Source of the DNA: Candidatus Competibacter phosphatis
Lineage (GTDB): Bacteria > Pseudomonadota > Gammaproteobacteria > Competibacterales > Competibacteraceae
DNA: 47,183 nucleotides
Direction: 5' to 3'
NCBI RefSeq assembly: GCF_012939995.1
Contig: NZ_SPMZ01000054.1
Span: forward strand, 1 to 47,183
The notes under the pieces are model-generated. The model was not told the DNA's origin. It saw only the letters and a list, made by a program, of their open reading frames with translations, and searched no databases. Made by a program: the position numbers and the translations under genes. Shown here piece by piece: positions 1-14,712 of the stretch (position 1 is the first letter of the stretch; every line of letters begins with the position of its first letter).

Positions 1-357
1 GTCCTGCTGCGCGGCACCAAGCGGGACGACGTCGAACGCGGCCAAGTGCTGGCCAAGCCCGGCACCATCACCCCGCACACCAACTTCGAAGCCGAAGTCT
101 ACGTCCTGGGCAAGGAAGAAGGCGGGCGGCACACGCCGTTCTTCAAGGGCTACCGGCCGCAATTCTACTTCCGCACCACCGACGTTACCGGCTCGGTCGA
201 CCTGCCCGAGGGCGTCGAAATGGTGATGCCCGGCGACAACGTGCGGATCGTGGTCAGTCTGATCGCGCCGATCGCCATGGACGAAGGTCTGCGCTTCGCC
301 ATTCGCGAGGGTGGGCGCACCGTCGGCGCCGGCGTCGTCGCTAAAGTGATCGAGTGA
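1..357 (+). CDS. tuf: Elongation factor Tu, C-terminal part (5' end outside window)
   Basis: The open frame runs in from the window start and ends at TGA 355-357, giving the last 118 residues of EF-Tu. It covers the end of domain II and all of domain III, with the family signatures [23 protein letters not shown] and the terminal [17 protein letters not shown]-Tu is the GTPase that carries aminoacyl-tRNA to the ribosome; the GTP-binding domain lies upstream of the window. It is followed by tRNA-Trp, secE and nusG, the standard proteobacterial tufB neighbourhood. Nothing looks unusual in the visible part. Confidence 0.97.
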   Translation, partial: VLLRGTKRDDVERGQVLAKPGTITPHTNFEAEVYVLGKEEGGRHTPFFKGYRPQFYFRTTDVTGSVDLPEGVEMVMPGDNVRIVVSLIAPIAMDEGLRFAIREGGRTVGAGVVAKVIE

Positions 358-412
358 GCCTTAGTCATACATCTGGGTGGGTCTTGTACCAGGAATCCAC
401 CCCTTAAGTTAC

Positions 413-488
<76 letters not shown>

Positions 489-567
489 TCATCATGGCAT
501 GCCCCGCTTCCCACTCCGTCCGTTTGGCGGGGTGGGAATTCCTTGGAACGTGTAAACCAAGACCCGC

Positions 568-942
568 ATGAACCCGACAAAACCCGAACCGCAAACGGTC
601 AATCGCGCCGATACGTTCAAGCTCCTGGCCGCAGGCACCATCGTCCTGGTCGCGCTGGTGGTTTTTTATGCTTTTGCGAATCATTCGCTGCTGGCTCGGG
701 TGATCGGTTTGCTAGCGGCGGCCGGCGCGGCGGTGGCTATCGCCCTGAAAACTGAACCCGGCGCGGAAACCGTGGAGTTCGTCAGAGGTGCTCGTTCCGA
801 ACTGCGCAAGGTGGTCTGGCCAACGCGTGCCGAAACCACGCAAACCACTCTGATCGTGATCGCCATGGTCGTCATCATGGGCGTGCTGCTGTGGTTGTTC
901 GACGTACTGCTACTGTGGCTGGTTCGGCTGATCACCGGCTAG
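568..942 (+). CDS. secE: Preprotein translocase subunit SecE
   Basis: 124 residues, close to the three-helix enterobacterial SecE (127). SecE is the small essential membrane subunit that clamps SecY in the SecYEG protein-export channel. Two hydrophobic segments lie at about residues 16-36 and 40-58. The conserved cytoplasmic amphipathic region [22 protein letters not shown] follows (split here as [11 protein letters not shown] and [10 protein letters not shown]), then a third membrane helix at about 91-120. The gene sits just before nusG, with 11 bp between stop and the nusG start, as in most proteobacteria. Confidence 0.95.
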   Translation: MNPTKPEPQTVNRADTFKLLAAGTIVLVALVVFYAFANHSLLARVIGLLAAAGAAVAIALKTEPGAETVEFVRGARSELRKVVWPTRAETTQTTLIVIAMVVIMGVLLWLFDVLLLWLVRLITG

Positions 943-953
943 CGGAGCGTCCA

Positions 954-1493
954 ATGGCAATGCGATGGTATGTGGTGCAGGCTTATTCCGGTTTCGAGCA
1001 ACACGTCAAGCGCTCGTTGCTGGAACGCATCAATCGTGAAGCCATCACCGAGCGCTTCGGTCAGATTCTGGTGCCCACCGAGGAAGTCGTGGAAATGCGC
1101 GACGGACAGAAGCGCAAGAGCGATCGCAAATTCTTTCCGGGCTACGTGCTGGTACAGATGGAAATGGACAATGAGACCTGGCACTTGGTCCGTAGCGTTC
1201 CCAAGGTACTCGGCTTCATTGGAGGGACCAGCGACAAACCGGCACCGATTTCGGAAAAGGAAGCGCAAACCATTCTGCAACGGATTCAGGACGGCGTCGA
1301 CAAGCCTAAGCCCAAAGTACTGTACGAACCTGGTGAAATGGTGCGTGTCACCGACGGCCCCTTCAATGATTTCGAGGGCGTGGTCGAGGAAGTGAACTAC
1401 GAAAAAAGCCGGCTGCGCGTCGGCGTGATGATTTTCGGCCGAACGACCCCGGTCGAACTCGAATTCAGTCAGGTCGAGAAAGTATCCCACTGA
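954..1493 (+). CDS. nusG: Transcription termination/antitermination protein NusG
   Basis: 179 residues beginning [15 protein letters not shown], the classic NusG N-terminus. The open frame extends further upstream, but ATG 954 gives the family start and is preceded by a purine-rich AGCGGAG ribosome site. The N-terminal NGN domain (about 5-110) binds RNA polymerase. The C-terminal KOW domain (about 125-179, with [23 protein letters not shown]) contacts Rho or ribosomal protein S10. NusG suppresses pausing and couples transcription to translation. It follows secE and precedes the L11 operon. Confidence 0.97.
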   Translation: MAMRWYVVQAYSGFEQHVKRSLLERINREAITERFGQILVPTEEVVEMRDGQKRKSDRKFFPGYVLVQMEMDNETWHLVRSVPKVLGFIGGTSDKPAPISEKEAQTILQRIQDGVDKPKPKVLYEPGEMVRVTDGPFNDFEGVVEEVNYEKSRLRVGVMIFGRTTPVELEFSQVEKVSH

Positions 1494-1584
1494 CCGGTGT
1501 TCATCGGTCGATTTTCCGCCCGTCCGCCCGTCCGGACGGCTCATTCGGGGAGCCGCGAGGCGCTTGTACCCGACAGGAGTCATA

Positions 1585-2022
1585 ATGGCAAAAAAAAGTT
1601 TCAAGCCTACGTTAAATTGCAGGTCGCCGCCGCCAAGGCCAACCCCAGCCCTCCCCGTCGGTCCGGCGCTAGGTCAGCACGGGGTCAACATCATGGAGTT
1701 CTGCAAGGCATTCAATGCCCAGACCCAGAATCTGGAGCCTGGCCTGCCGATTCCGGTGGTGATCACGGTCTACAGCGACCGCAGTTTCACATTCATCATG
1801 AAGACCCCACCGGCCACGGTGCTGTTGAAGAAGGCGCTGGGGATCGATAAGGGCAGCCCCACGCCCAACACCAAGAAAATTGGCACGGTCACTCGCGCCC
1901 AATTGGAAGAGGTGGCCAAAGCCAAGATGCCCGACCTGACCGCCGCCGACCTCGACGCTGCGGTACGCACCATCGCCGGCAGCGCCCGTTCCATGGGTCT
2001 CGACGTTCGCGAGGAGGCATGA
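1585..2022 (+). CDS. rplK: 50S ribosomal protein L11; N-terminal segment read in the wrong frame
   Basis: The frame is open (145 codons) and starts at ATG 1585 behind CAGGAGT. From [19 protein letters not shown] onward it is typical L11, which forms the GTPase-associated centre with 23S rRNA. Codons 5-23, however, read [19 protein letters not shown], unlike any L11. The neighbouring frame in the same bases encodes the expected [18 protein letters not shown]. The shift enters at the A8/T3 runs (1590-1600) and exits at the C4 run (1653-1656), for a net three extra bases relative to the usual protein length. I infer base-call insertions rather than a real altered protein. L1 follows after 1 bp. 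Confidence 0.9.
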   Translation: MAKKSFKPTLNCRSPPPRPTPALPVGPALGQHGVNIMEFCKAFNAQTQNLEPGLPIPVVITVYSDRSFTFIMKTPPATVLLKKALGIDKGSPTPNTKKIGTVTRAQLEEVAKAKMPDLTAADLDAAVRTIAGSARSMGLDVREEA

Positions 2023-2023
2023 C

Positions 2024-2719
2024 ATGGCCAAGATCTCCAAACGCATGCAAGCGATTCGCGCCAAGCTGACCCCAGGGAAATTCCATCCGATCGAGGAAGC
2101 CTTCGAACTGCTCAAGGAACTGCCTGGCGCCAAGTTCAGGGAATCGGTGGACGTGGCCGTCAACTTGGGCGTGGACCCGCGCAAATCCGACCAGGTGGTG
2201 CGCAGCGCCACGGTGCTGCCGCACGGGACCGGTAAGACGGTGCGGGTGGCGGTATTCGCGCAAGGCGCCAACGCCGACGCCGCCCACGCCGCCGGCGCCG
2301 ATGTGGTCGGCTTCGAGGATCTAGCCGAATCGGTGAAAGCCGGCAATCTTGACTTCGACGTGGTGATCGCCGCACCGGATGCCATGCGGATAGTGGGCCA
2401 GCTCGGCAAAATTCTCGGCCCGCGCGGCTTGATGCCCAACCCCAAGGTCGGTACCGTGACACCCGACGTGGCGGGGGCCATCCGCAACGCCAAGGCGGGA
2501 CAGGTTCGCTATCGCACCGACAAGGCCGGCATCATCCACTGCACCATCGGCAAGCTGGATTTCGCCTCCGATCAGTTGCGGGAAAACTTGCAGGCACTGT
2601 TGCACGATTTGCAGAAGATCAAGCCCGCGACGTCCAAGGGCGTCTACATCCGTCGAGTCACTGTGTCCACCACCATGGGACCAGGTCTCGCCGTGGATCA
2701 AACCACACTGTCATTCTGA
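2024..2719 (+). CDS. rplA: 50S ribosomal protein L1
   Basis: 231 residues starting [21 protein letters not shown]1 binds 23S rRNA at the mobile L1 stalk that releases deacylated tRNA, and in enterobacteria it also represses its own L11-L1 mRNA. Family motifs include [27 protein letters not shown], seen here in pieces ([21 protein letters not shown]), and [19 protein letters not shown]. Length and sequence are normal. It follows rplK by one base and ends 219 bp before rplJ. Confidence 0.97.
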   Translation: MAKISKRMQAIRAKLTPGKFHPIEEAFELLKELPGAKFRESVDVAVNLGVDPRKSDQVVRSATVLPHGTGKTVRVAVFAQGANADAAHAAGADVVGFEDLAESVKAGNLDFDVVIAAPDAMRIVGQLGKILGPRGLMPNPKVGTVTPDVAGAIRNAKAGQVRYRTDKAGIIHCTIGKLDFASDQLRENLQALLHDLQKIKPATSKGVYIRRVTVSTTMGPGLAVDQTTLSF

Positions 2720-2938
2720 ACCGTCTCCCGGCATGGCGCCGGGGATGGAACAAGGAACTTTGGGCCAGCCGGGAATCGATCCCGGCTAGCGTCAAAGACC
2801 GCGGGCGCCGTCAGGCTCAATGGTTTCCGGTCATGACCGGAACAGCCCGCGCAGACGGTCAGGCCCTTCCGGATGATTCCTGGTAAGGCCGCCGCTCCCA
2901 TTCTCCGCGATAGCGGAGAAAAACCACGAGGTAATGCG
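2720..2938 (+). promoter_or_regulatory. rplJ leader region with three hairpins (probable L10-leader-type control RNA)
   Basis: This 219-nt gap lies where gammaproteobacteria carry the rplJ promoter and the L10(L12)4-binding autoregulatory leader. Three perfect inverted repeats are visible: AGCCGGGA/TCCCGGCT (2767-2774 with 2780-2787), the 18-bp palindrome TTCCGGTCATGACCGGAA (2825-2842), and TTCTCCGC/GCGGAGAA with a GATA loop (2901-2920). The last sits just upstream of the rplJ ribosome site GAGGT. The L10-leader assignment is from position and structure only; I did not match the kink-turn consensus. Confidence 0.5.
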
Positions 2939-3472
2939 ATGAGTCTCAATCTGGCAGAAAAACAGGCTGTGGTGGCTGAAGTCGCCAAAGTAGCTGCCAG
3001 TGCGCACTCCGCGATCGCCGCCGAGTACCGTGGACTGAGCGTGGCTCAGCTCACGGCCCTGCGTGTAAAAGCGCGGGAAACCGGCGTTTATCTGCGCGTT
3101 GTCAAGAACACCCTGGCACGGCGTGCCGTGCAGGGGACCGAGTTCGAGTGCCTGCAGCCCAACTTGGTGGGACCGCTGATTCTGGCGTTCTCCCAGGAAG
3201 AGCCTGGCGCGGCGGCGCGGATATTCAAGGAATTTCTTAAGGAGAAAGCCAACGACAAGCTGGTCATCAAGACGCTGGCGGTCGGTGGACAGGCCTTTCC
3301 AGCCAGCGAATTGGATCGCTTGGCCAGCCTGCCGACCCGCGACGAGGCGATCAGTCTGTTCATGGCCTGCCTGCGGGCGCCGCTCGACAAGTTCGCGCGG
3401 ACTCTCAATGAAATTCCCGGCAAGTTGGTGCGCACGATCGAAGCCGTCCGGCGGCAGAAGGAAGCCGCCTGA
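2939..3472 (+). CDS. rplJ: 50S ribosomal protein L10
   Basis: 177 residues from ATG 2939 ([16 protein letters not shown]), preceded by GAGGTAATGCG. The longer upstream extension of the frame is rejected because family members begin here. L10 anchors the L7/L12 dimers to the ribosomal stalk. Motifs include [20 protein letters not shown] (split as [11 protein letters not shown]), [10 protein letters not shown] and [10 protein letters not shown]. The C-terminal helix (about 135-177) is the L12-binding part. It is followed 72 bp later by rplL, the conserved pair. Confidence 0.97.
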   Translation: MSLNLAEKQAVVAEVAKVAASAHSAIAAEYRGLSVAQLTALRVKARETGVYLRVVKNTLARRAVQGTEFECLQPNLVGPLILAFSQEEPGAAARIFKEFLKEKANDKLVIKTLAVGGQAFPASELDRLASLPTRDEAISLFMACLRAPLDKFARTLNEIPGKLVRTIEAVRRQKEAA

Positions 3473-3544
3473 CCGTTTTGGCAAGACAACCTGATTGATG
3501 GCAGTCAGAATTTTTAGCATTTTTTATCCAGGAGTAAATCTGCA

Positions 3545-3916
3545 ATGGCCGTTTCCAAACAAGAAATGCTGGACACTATCGCCGGCATGACCGTGATGGA
3601 AATCGTGGATCTGATTTCCGCGATGGAAGAGAAGTTTGGCGTTACCGCCGCCGCCGCCGTGGCAGCGGCTCCGGCCGCCGCCGCCGCCGCGCCGGTCGAG
3701 GAAAAGACCGAGTTCGACGTAGTCATGTCCAGCTTCGGCGAAAAGAAAGTGGAGGTGATCAAGGTGGTGCGTGCCCTGACCGGTCTGGGCTTGAAGGAAG
3801 CCAAGGATCTGGTGGAAGGCGTGCCCTCCATGATCAAGGAAGGCATTCCCAAGGCCGAAGCCGAGGATATCAAGAAAAAGCTGGAGGAAGCCGGCGCCAA
3901 GGTCGACATCAAGTAA
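3545..3916 (+). CDS. rplL: 50S ribosomal protein L7/L12
   Basis: 123 residues. The N-terminal dimerisation domain ([20 protein letters not shown]) joins an Ala-rich hinge at about 36-52 ([16 protein letters not shown]). The C-terminal factor-binding domain contains [20 protein letters not shown] and ends [13 protein letters not shown]. It is the multicopy stalk protein that recruits translational GTPases. Its ribosome site CAGGAGTAAATCTGC is clear. The 220-bp gap to rpoB has an imperfect hairpin around 4050-4076, where E. coli has an RNase III processing site; I only note the position. Confidence 0.97.
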   Translation: MAVSKQEMLDTIAGMTVMEIVDLISAMEEKFGVTAAAAVAAAPAAAAAAPVEEKTEFDVVMSSFGEKKVEVIKVVRALTGLGLKEAKDLVEGVPSMIKEGIPKAEAEDIKKKLEEAGAKVDIK

Positions 3917-4136
3917 ACGCCGCGCTGCTCCCCTTTGATGGGATCTCGTTGCGCAACATTTTCTGGCTTGGACGGACTCGAACGGGAACGGCTGGTGGCT
4001 TCGGGCTGCCGGCCTGTTTCCGTTTTGAGCCTGTCAGGGAAAACCGCCGTTTCGGCTCGCGGAACAGCGAACCGAGGCTGGCAATGGAATTAGGCGGCTC
4101 CCGCCCTTGGCTGGTACTTCCGTGAGAGGAATCCCG

Positions 4137-7100
4137 ATGGCCTACACTTTTACTGAAAAGAGACGTATCCGTAAAGACTTCGGCAAACGCCCCAGCATTC
4201 TCGAAGTGCCCTACCTGCTGGCGATCCAACTGGATTCCTACCGCGAGTTCCTGCAAGCCGAGGTGCCGCCAGGAGAACGCCAGGTGGCGGGATTGCACGC
4301 CGCTTTTCGCTCGGTATTCCCCATCGTCAGCTATTCGGGCAACGCGCGGCTGGAGTATGTCAGCTATCGGCTGGGCGAACCGGTGTTCGACGTCCGCGAA
4401 TGCCAGTTGCGCGGACTGACTTACGCTGCGCCGCTGCGAGTGCGGCTGCGGCTGGTGCTGATGGACAAGGACGCCGAGGCCGGTACCCATAAAATCAAGG
4501 ACATCAAGGAAAACGAAGTCTACATGGGCGAACTGCCGCTGATGACCGATAACGGCACCTTCGTCATCAATGGCACCGAACGGGTGATCGTCTCGCAGTT
4601 GCACCGCTCGCCTGGCGTGTTCTTCGACCACGACAAGGGCAAGACGCACTCCTCCGGCAAGCTGCTGTTTTCGGCGCGGGTCATCCCCTACCGCGGCTCC
4701 TGGCTGGATTTCGAATTCGACGTCAAGGACATCGTGTACGCGCGCATCGACCGACGCCGCAAGCTGCCGGTCACCATCCTGTTGCGGGCGCTGTTCGACG
4801 AGCCCAATCCGAACGATCCCAACGCCATTAGCGTCAATGAGCGGATTCTCGGTCTCTTCTTCGACACCAACACGGTCCGGATCGAGGACGATCAGTTCCA
4901 CCTGGATCTGGTGCCGGAGCGTCTGCAAGGCGAAACCGCCGGTTTCGACATCATGATCGGGGATCGCGTGCTGCTCAAGGCGGGCGAGCGCGTCAAGGCC
5001 AAGCACGTCCGCGACCTGGACAAGGCCGGCGTGCAACGCCTGCGGGTGCCGAGCGAATATCTGGTCGGCAAGATTCTGGCTCACGACCTGCGCGATCCGG
5101 AAACCGGTGAGCAACTGGCGCAGGCCAACGACGAATTGACGCCGGATAAGCTGGAAAAGATCCAGACCAGCGGCATCACCGAATTCCAGACCTTGTATGT
5201 CAATGAGGTCAATCGCGGCCCGTACCTGTCCAATACCTTGCGCGCCGACCCGACCCGCAGTCAGTGGGACGCCCAGGTGGAAATCTATCGGATGATGCGC
5301 CCTGGCGAACCGCCGACCAAGGACGCCGCTCAACGCCTGCTGCACGATCTGTTCTTCTCGGCCGAGCGCTACGATCTATCCGATGTCGGCCGCATGAAAT
5401 TCGACAGCAGGGTCAGTCATCGGCGGGCGCCGATGCCGGGCGTGCCGACCAAGGAACACCCGCCCGGGGTGTTATCCATGGAAGACATTCTGGCCGTGCT
5501 CAAGGTGCTGATCGACATCCGTAACGGCAACGGTCAGGTCGATGACATCGACCACCTTGGCAACCGCCGCATCCGCTGCGTCGGCGAGATGACCGAAAAC
5601 GTGTTCCGAATCGGCCTGGTCCGGGTCGAGCGCGCGGTCAAGGAGCGGCTGAGCCTGGCTGAATCCGAAGGATTGACCCCACAGGATCTGATCAACGCCA
5701 AGCCGGTCGGCGCCGCCATCAAGGAATTCTTCGGTTCTTCGCAACTGTCGCAGTTCATGGACCAGAACAACCCCTTGTCCGAGGTCACCCACAAACGCCG
5801 GGTGTCGGCGTTGGGGCCCGGTGGCCTGACCCGCGAACGGGCCGGATTCGAGGTGCGCGACGTACACGCCACCCACTACGGCCGGGTCTGCCCGATCGAA
5901 ACCCCGGAAGGTCCGAACATTGGTCTGATCAACTCGCTGGCGGTCTATGCCCGCACCAACGCCTATGGCTTCCTGGAAACGCCCTACCGGCGGGTGGTGG
6001 ATGGCCACGTCACCGACCAGATCGATTATCTGTCGGCCATCGAGGAAGGCCAGTACGTCATTGCTCAGGCCAACGCTCCGCTCGATTTTGATGGGCGGCT
6101 GACCGACGATCTGGTCTCCTGCCGCCATCTGAACGAATTCACCCTGACCGCTCCGGACAAGGTGCAGTACATGGATGTGTCGCCCAAGCAGATCGTCTCG
6201 GTAGCGGCAGCGCTGATCCCGTTCCTGGAGCACGACGACGCCAACCGCGCGCTGATGGGCTCCAACATGCAGCGTCAGGCCGTGCCGACCCTGCGCGCCG
6301 AAAAGCCGCTGGTCGGCACTGGTATGGAGCGGATCGTGGCGCGCGATTCCGGGGTGTGCGTGATTGCCCGTCGCGGCGGCCGGGTGGATTCGGTGGATGC
6401 CGGCCGCATCGTGGTGCGGGTCAACGATGCCGAAACCGAAGCCGGCGAACCGGGCGTGGACATCTACAACCTGACCAAGTACACCCGCTCCAATCAGAAC
6501 ACCTGCATCAACCAGCGACCGTTGGTCCACGTCGACGACATCGTGGCGCGCGGCGACGTACTGGCCGACGGCCCGTCCACCGATCTGGGTGAGTTGGCGC
6601 TGGGCCAGAATCTGCTGGTCGCCTTCATGCCCTGGAACGGCTACAACTTCGAGGACTCGATCCTGATCTCCGAGCGAGTGGTGCAGGAAGACCGTTTCAC
6701 CACCATCCACATCGAGGAACTATCCTGTGTCGCCCGCGACACCAAGCTGGGTCCCGAGGAGATTACCGCCGATATCCCCAACGTCGGCGAAAGCGCGCTG
6801 GCACGGCTAGACGAAGCCGGCATCGTCTATATCGGTGCCGAAGTCAAGGCCGGCGACATCCTGGTCGGCAAGGTCACGCCCAAGGGCGAGACCCAATTGA
6901 CGCCGGAAGAAAAATTGTTGCGGGCGATCTTCGGCGAGAAGGCTTCGGATGTGAAGGACACCTCGTTGCGGGTTCCTTCGGGCATGGACGGCACGGTGAT
7001 CGATGTCCGGGTATTCACGCGCGACGGGGTGGAAAAGGATTCCCGTGCCCAGCAAATCGAGGAAACGGAACTGAAACGGATCCGCAAGGACCTGAACGAC

Positions 7101-8300
7101 CAGATGCGGATCCTGGAGGACGACCTGTACCAGCGCATGGAGCGGATGCTGGTCGGCCAAACGGCCGAAGGTGGACCTCATGGCCTGCATGGCGGCGCGA
7201 CCGTCACGCTCGATTATCTGAGCGCCCTACGGCGCGAGCAGTGGTTTCACATTCGGATGCAAGCCGAGGAGTTGAACGAGCAACTGGAAAAGATCAACCG
7301 ACAACTGGATCAGCAGCGCAAGGATTTCGACCAGAAGTTCGAGGAAAAACGCCGCAAGCTGACTCAGGGCGATGACTTGGCTCCAGGCGTGCTCAAGATG
7401 GTCAAGGTCTACTTGGCCGTCAAACGCCGCGTCCAGCCGGGCGACAAGATGGCCGGTCGTCACGGAAACAAGGGCGTGGTGTCGATGATCGTGCCGCAGG
7501 AAGACATGCCTTATCTGGAAGATGGCACACCGGTCGATATCGTGCTGAACCCGCTGGGAGTACCCTCGCGGATGAATGTCGGCCAGGTGCTGGAAACCCA
7601 TCTGGGCTGGGCCGCCAAGGGCCTGGGGATCAAGATTGGCCGCTTGCTGGACGCGCAGGCACAACTCGCCGACGCGCGCGCGCTCCTGGATCAGATTTAC
7701 AACCAGGTTGGCGGGCAAGGTGTCGATTTTCAGCAGTTCGACGACACGGAGCTACTGGCGCTGTGCCGTAACCTGCGCGGCGGCGTGCCGATCGCCACAC
7801 CGGTATTCGACGGCGCCACCGAGGAGGAAATGCGCGAGTTGCTGCGGCTGGCGGGGCTCTCGGAAACCGGTCAGAGCACACTGTACGACGGTCGCACCGG
7901 CGATCCCTTCGAACGACCGGTGACGGTCGGCTATATGTACATGCTCAAGCTGAACCACCTGGTGGACGACAAGATGCATGCCCGCTCAACCGGTCCCTAC
8001 AGCCTGGTCACGCAGCAGCCGCTGGGCGGCAAGGCGCAATTCGGCGGCCAGCGCTTCGGCGAAATGGAAGTCTGGGCGCTGGAAGCCTACGGTGCGTCCT
8101 ATACCTTGCAGGAAATGCTGACGGTGAAATCGGACGACGTCAACGGCCGCACCAAGGTCTACAAGAACATCGTGGACGGTAACCACCGGATGGAAGCCGG
8201 CATGCCTGAATCGTTCAACGTGCTGGTCAAGGAAATCCGTTCTCTGAGTATCAATATCGAGCTGGAAAGCGATGTGGCGCCGCCGACGCGCAACGAGTGA
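4137..8300 (+). CDS. rpoB: DNA-directed RNA polymerase subunit beta
   Basis: 1387 residues from ATG 4137 ([18 protein letters not shown]), preceded by GAGAGGA. An upstream in-frame ATG at 4107 is rejected because beta subunits begin here. RpoB forms half of the RNA polymerase active-site cleft. The rifampicin pocket is wild-type in appearance ([29 protein letters not shown]). Other conserved blocks are [16 protein letters not shown], the [13 protein letters not shown] switch region and the C-terminal clamp [20 protein letters not shown]. It is intact, slightly longer than the 1342-residue E. coli protein, and followed 55 bp later by rpoC. Confidence 0.98.
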   Translation: MAYTFTEKRRIRKDFGKRPSILEVPYLLAIQLDSYREFLQAEVPPGERQVAGLHAAFRSVFPIVSYSGNARLEYVSYRLGEPVFDVRECQLRGLTYAAPLRVRLRLVLMDKDAEAGTHKIKDIKENEVYMGELPLMTDNGTFVINGTERVIVSQLHRSPGVFFDHDKGKTHSSGKLLFSARVIPYRGSWLDFEFDVKDIVYARIDRRRKLPVTILLRALFDEPNPNDPNAISVNERILGLFFDTNTVRIEDDQFHLDLVPERLQGETAGFDIMIGDRVLLKAGERVKAKHVRDLDKAGVQRLRVPSEYLVGKILAHDLRDPETGEQLAQANDELTPDKLEKIQTSGITEFQTLYVNEVNRGPYLSNTLRADPTRSQWDAQVEIYRMMRPGEPPTKDAAQRLLHDLFFSAERYDLSDVGRMKFDSRVSHRRAPMPGVPTKEHPPGVLSMEDILAVLKVLIDIRNGNGQVDDIDHLGNRRIRCVGEMTENVFRIGLVRVERAVKERLSLAESEGLTPQDLINAKPVGAAIKEFFGSSQLSQFMDQNNPLSEVTHKRRVSALGPGGLTRERAGFEVRDVHATHYGRVCPIETPEGPNIGLINSLAVYARTNAYGFLETPYRRVVDGHVTDQIDYLSAIEEGQYVIAQANAPLDFDGRLTDDLVSCRHLNEFTLTAPDKVQYMDVSPKQIVSVAAALIPFLEHDDANRALMGSNMQRQAVPTLRAEKPLVGTGMERIVARDSGVCVIARRGGRVDSVDAGRIVVRVNDAETEAGEPGVDIYNLTKYTRSNQNTCINQRPLVHVDDIVARGDVLADGPSTDLGELALGQNLLVAFMPWNGYNFEDSILISERVVQEDRFTTIHIEELSCVARDTKLGPEEITADIPNVGESALARLDEAGIVYIGAEVKAGDILVGKVTPKGETQLTPEEKLLRAIFGEKASDVKDTSLRVPSGMDGTVIDVRVFTRDGVEKDSRAQQIEETELKRIRKDLNDQMRILEDDLYQRMERMLVGQTAEGGPHGLHGGATVTLDYLSALRREQWFHIRMQAEELNEQLEKINRQLDQQRKDFDQKFEEKRRKLTQGDDLAPGVLKMVKVYLAVKRRVQPGDKMAGRHGNKGVVSMIVPQEDMPYLEDGTPVDIVLNPLGVPSRMNVGQVLETHLGWAAKGLGIKIGRLLDAQAQLADARALLDQIYNQVGGQGVDFQQFDDTELLALCRNLRGGVPIATPVFDGATEEEMRELLRLAGLSETGQSTLYDGRTGDPFERPVTVGYMYMLKLNHLVDDKMHARSTGPYSLVTQQPLGGKAQFGGQRFGEMEVWALEAYGASYTLQEMLTVKSDDVNGRTKVYKNIVDGNHRMEAGMPESFNVLVKEIRSLSINIELESDVAPPTRNE

Positions 8301-8352
8301 GGCCGCCGGACCCGCCGCCGGTTGTGGCGGCGTCATGCAATCCCGTGGGTGA

Positions 8353-12607
<4,255 letters not shown>

Positions 12608-12632
12608 CTCGGAACCACCGAGGCGCTGAAGG

Positions 12633-12667
12633 AAGGCGGGGGACGCGTGACGAAACCCGCCTTTTTT
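12633..12667 (+). terminator. Rho-independent terminator after rpoC
   Basis: AAGGCGGG (12633-12640) pairs with CCCGCCTT (12656-12663) across a 15-nt loop, and a run of six Ts (12662-12667) follows. It lies 26 bp past the rpoC stop and closes the ribosomal/RNA polymerase operon. Confidence 0.85.
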
Positions 12668-12738
12668 CTTGCGGTCTTTTCCTCCTGGCCAATCCGTCAC
12701 GCCCAGCACATTCCCCTCGATTCCAGTCGGTAAACTCC

Positions 12739-13623
12739 ATGAACGCCTTGCTGGAAACCCGCAATCTGGTCAAGCACTTTCGCGGGGTCAATGCCGTGAA
12801 CGGCATCGACCTCGCCATTCCGACCGGTTGCTGCTTCGGCCTGCTCGGCCCCAACGGCGCGGGCAAAACCACCACGGTCGAGATGCTGGAAGGCATTCAG
12901 CAACCGACCGCTGGCGACATCCGTTATCGTGGCGAGGCTCTGGGAGCGCGCTTTCGCCAGGAAGTCGGCATCATGTTCCAATCCACGGCGCTGCAGGATT
13001 TCATCACCGGCCGCGAAAACCTGCGGATGTTCGGCAACTTCTATACCCGGACCCTACCGTTCGGCGAATTGATCGAAGCCTGCGCGCTGGGCGAATTTCT
13101 CGACCGCGATACCCGCAAGCTGTCCGGCGGCCAGCGTCAACGGCTGCTGTTGGCCATCGCCCTGGTCAACGACCCGGAACTGATTTTCCTGGACGAACCC
13201 ACCACTGGCCTCGATCCGCAGGCCCGCCGTAATTTCTGGGAACTGATCCACCGCATCAAGGCACGCGGCAAGACCATCCTGCTCACCACCCATTACATGG
13301 AAGAGGCTTACCACCTGTGCGACGAAATCGCCATCATGGACCATGGCCGAATCATTGCCCAAGGCACGCCGCACGAACTACTGGAAGCCCATTTCGATGA
13401 CGTGGTGCTGCAATTGCCGGCGGCGGACTTTCCCGATCCGCCTCCCCCGCTATCGCACACCGTGGTGCGCGGCCAGAATTCGGTGGAAATTCTGACCCGC
13501 GACGTCACCGCCGCCATCCGCGAATTGCTGGCTGGCGACATCTCGCTAACGCGGTTGCAGATCCGGCCGCGCACCCTGGAGGATCTGTTCCTGGAACTGA
13601 CTGGCCGGGAGTTGCGGGCGTGA
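12739..13623 (+). CDS. ABC-2 type exporter, ATP-binding protein
   Basis: 294 residues forming one nucleotide-binding domain: Walker A GPNGAGKTTT (about 37-46), Q-loop MFQSTALQ, signature LSGGQRQRL, Walker B LIFLDEPTTGLDP and the switch His in LLTTHYMEEA. The TTHYMEEA and C-terminal EDLFLELTGRELRA features are those of the NodI/DrrA/CcmA-like multidrug, lipid or polysaccharide exporters. The partner membrane protein overlaps by 4 bp (GTGA), so they form a two-gene operon behind the rpoC terminator. The substrate cannot be read from sequence. Confidence 0.9.
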   Translation: MNALLETRNLVKHFRGVNAVNGIDLAIPTGCCFGLLGPNGAGKTTTVEMLEGIQQPTAGDIRYRGEALGARFRQEVGIMFQSTALQDFITGRENLRMFGNFYTRTLPFGELIEACALGEFLDRDTRKLSGGQRQRLLLAIALVNDPELIFLDEPTTGLDPQARRNFWELIHRIKARGKTILLTTHYMEEAYHLCDEIAIMDHGRIIAQGTPHELLEAHFDDVVLQLPAADFPDPPPPLSHTVVRGQNSVEILTRDVTAAIRELLAGDISLTRLQIRPRTLEDLFLELTGRELRA

Positions 13624-14627
13624 GTTTCAAACGCTTCTGGACGGTGTTCGTGCACCGCAACTGGGAATTCCTGCGCGATCGTTCTTCGTTGACCTGGAAC
13701 CTGCTGTTCCCTATTTCCCTGATCGCCGGCTTCACCTTCGCTTTTTCCGGTCCAGGCTTGGACCTTTACAAAGTGGGGCTGCTCAACGATACCGGCGACC
13801 GTAACGGCAGCGAATTCTTCCAGACCCGCTACATCCGTTTCATCCCCATCACCGATCCGAGCGCCGCGCTGACCAAGGTCGAACGCCACCAGCTCGACAT
13901 GCTGCTCGACCCTGCCGGGCGGCGCTACTGGATCAACGAGGAATCGCCGAAAGGCTACGTGCTGGAGCGGATACTGCGCGGCGCCGACGCCCCACCGACC
14001 TTCCACAAACAAAGCGTGAGCGGCCGCGTCATCCGCTATGTGGATTGGGTGCTACCCGGCGTGCTGGCGATGAACATGATGTTCAGTTGCCTGTTCGGGG
14101 TCGGCTACGTGATCGTGCGCTACCGCAAGAATGGGATGCTCAAGCGCCTCAAGGCCACCCCGCTGCGACCGCTGGAATTTCTTTCCGCCCAAATCCTTTC
14201 ACGACTGCTGCTGGTCCTGGTCTCAACCGTGCTGGTATTCATCGGTACCGACCTGTTCGTCGGTTTTGCCATGTTCGGCTCTTATCTCGCCCTGTTCGTG
14301 GTGTTTGCGCTCGGCGCGGTCAGCCTGCTCAGCCTCGGGTTGCTGGTTGCCGCCCGCGCCACCAGCGAGGAATTGGCGGCAGGGCTCCTGAATGCCCTGA
14401 GTTGGCCCATGACCTTTCTGTCGGGGGTCTGGTTTTCGCTGGAAGGTGTGCATCCCTTTTTACAGCAGTGCGCCCAACTGGCGCCGCTGACCCATATCAT
14501 CGATGCCTCGCGGGCGATCATGATCGATGGCGCCAGTCTGGCGGATGTTTCCGGACATCTGCTGGTACTGGCCGCGATGAGCCTGGGCTGCATGCTCATC
14601 GGCGCCTGGATGTTTCGGTGGGAGTAA
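13620..14627 (+). CDS. ABC-2 type exporter, membrane permease
   Basis: 335 residues from GTG 13620, overlapping the ATPase stop. An N-terminal helix at about 25-42 (LLFPISLIAGFTFAF) is followed by a soluble loop of about 85 residues, then five hydrophobic segments between about 145 and 335. This is the NodJ/YadH-like ABC2_membrane topology. The conserved region YRKNGMLKRLKATPLRPLEFL precedes the membrane block. It forms the channel for the ATPase encoded just upstream. The cargo is unknown. Confidence 0.87.
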   Translation: MSFKRFWTVFVHRNWEFLRDRSSLTWNLLFPISLIAGFTFAFSGPGLDLYKVGLLNDTGDRNGSEFFQTRYIRFIPITDPSAALTKVERHQLDMLLDPAGRRYWINEESPKGYVLERILRGADAPPTFHKQSVSGRVIRYVDWVLPGVLAMNMMFSCLFGVGYVIVRYRKNGMLKRLKATPLRPLEFLSAQILSRLLLVLVSTVLVFIGTDLFVGFAMFGSYLALFVVFALGAVSLLSLGLLVAARATSEELAAGLLNALSWPMTFLSGVWFSLEGVHPFLQQCAQLAPLTHIIDASRAIMIDGASLADVSGHLLVLAAMSLGCMLIGAWMFRWE

Positions 14628-14672
14628 GCGATCGACCAAACCATGGCATGAAGCATCGCGGTTACCCTCGCC

Positions 14673-14678
14673 TATAAT
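14673..14678 (+). promoter_or_regulatory. Candidate -10 element upstream of phaC
   Basis: A perfect TATAAT stands 35 bp before the phaC start, in the 85-bp gap after the ABC permease. No good -35 is visible at 16-18 bp spacing, so it is only a candidate. A GAGGTAT ribosome site follows before ATG 14713. Confidence 0.35.
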
Positions 14679-14712
14679 TATGGGATTACCATGACCAAAG
14701 TGAGGTATCCCC

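Noticed and set aside
3909..5345. 478-codon minus-strand open frame opposite rpoB (and similar long frames opposite rpoB, rpoC, phaC and glnD)
   Set aside because: Antisense shadows of GC-rich essential genes; the proteins are low-complexity in His, Gln, Asp and Val and resemble no family.
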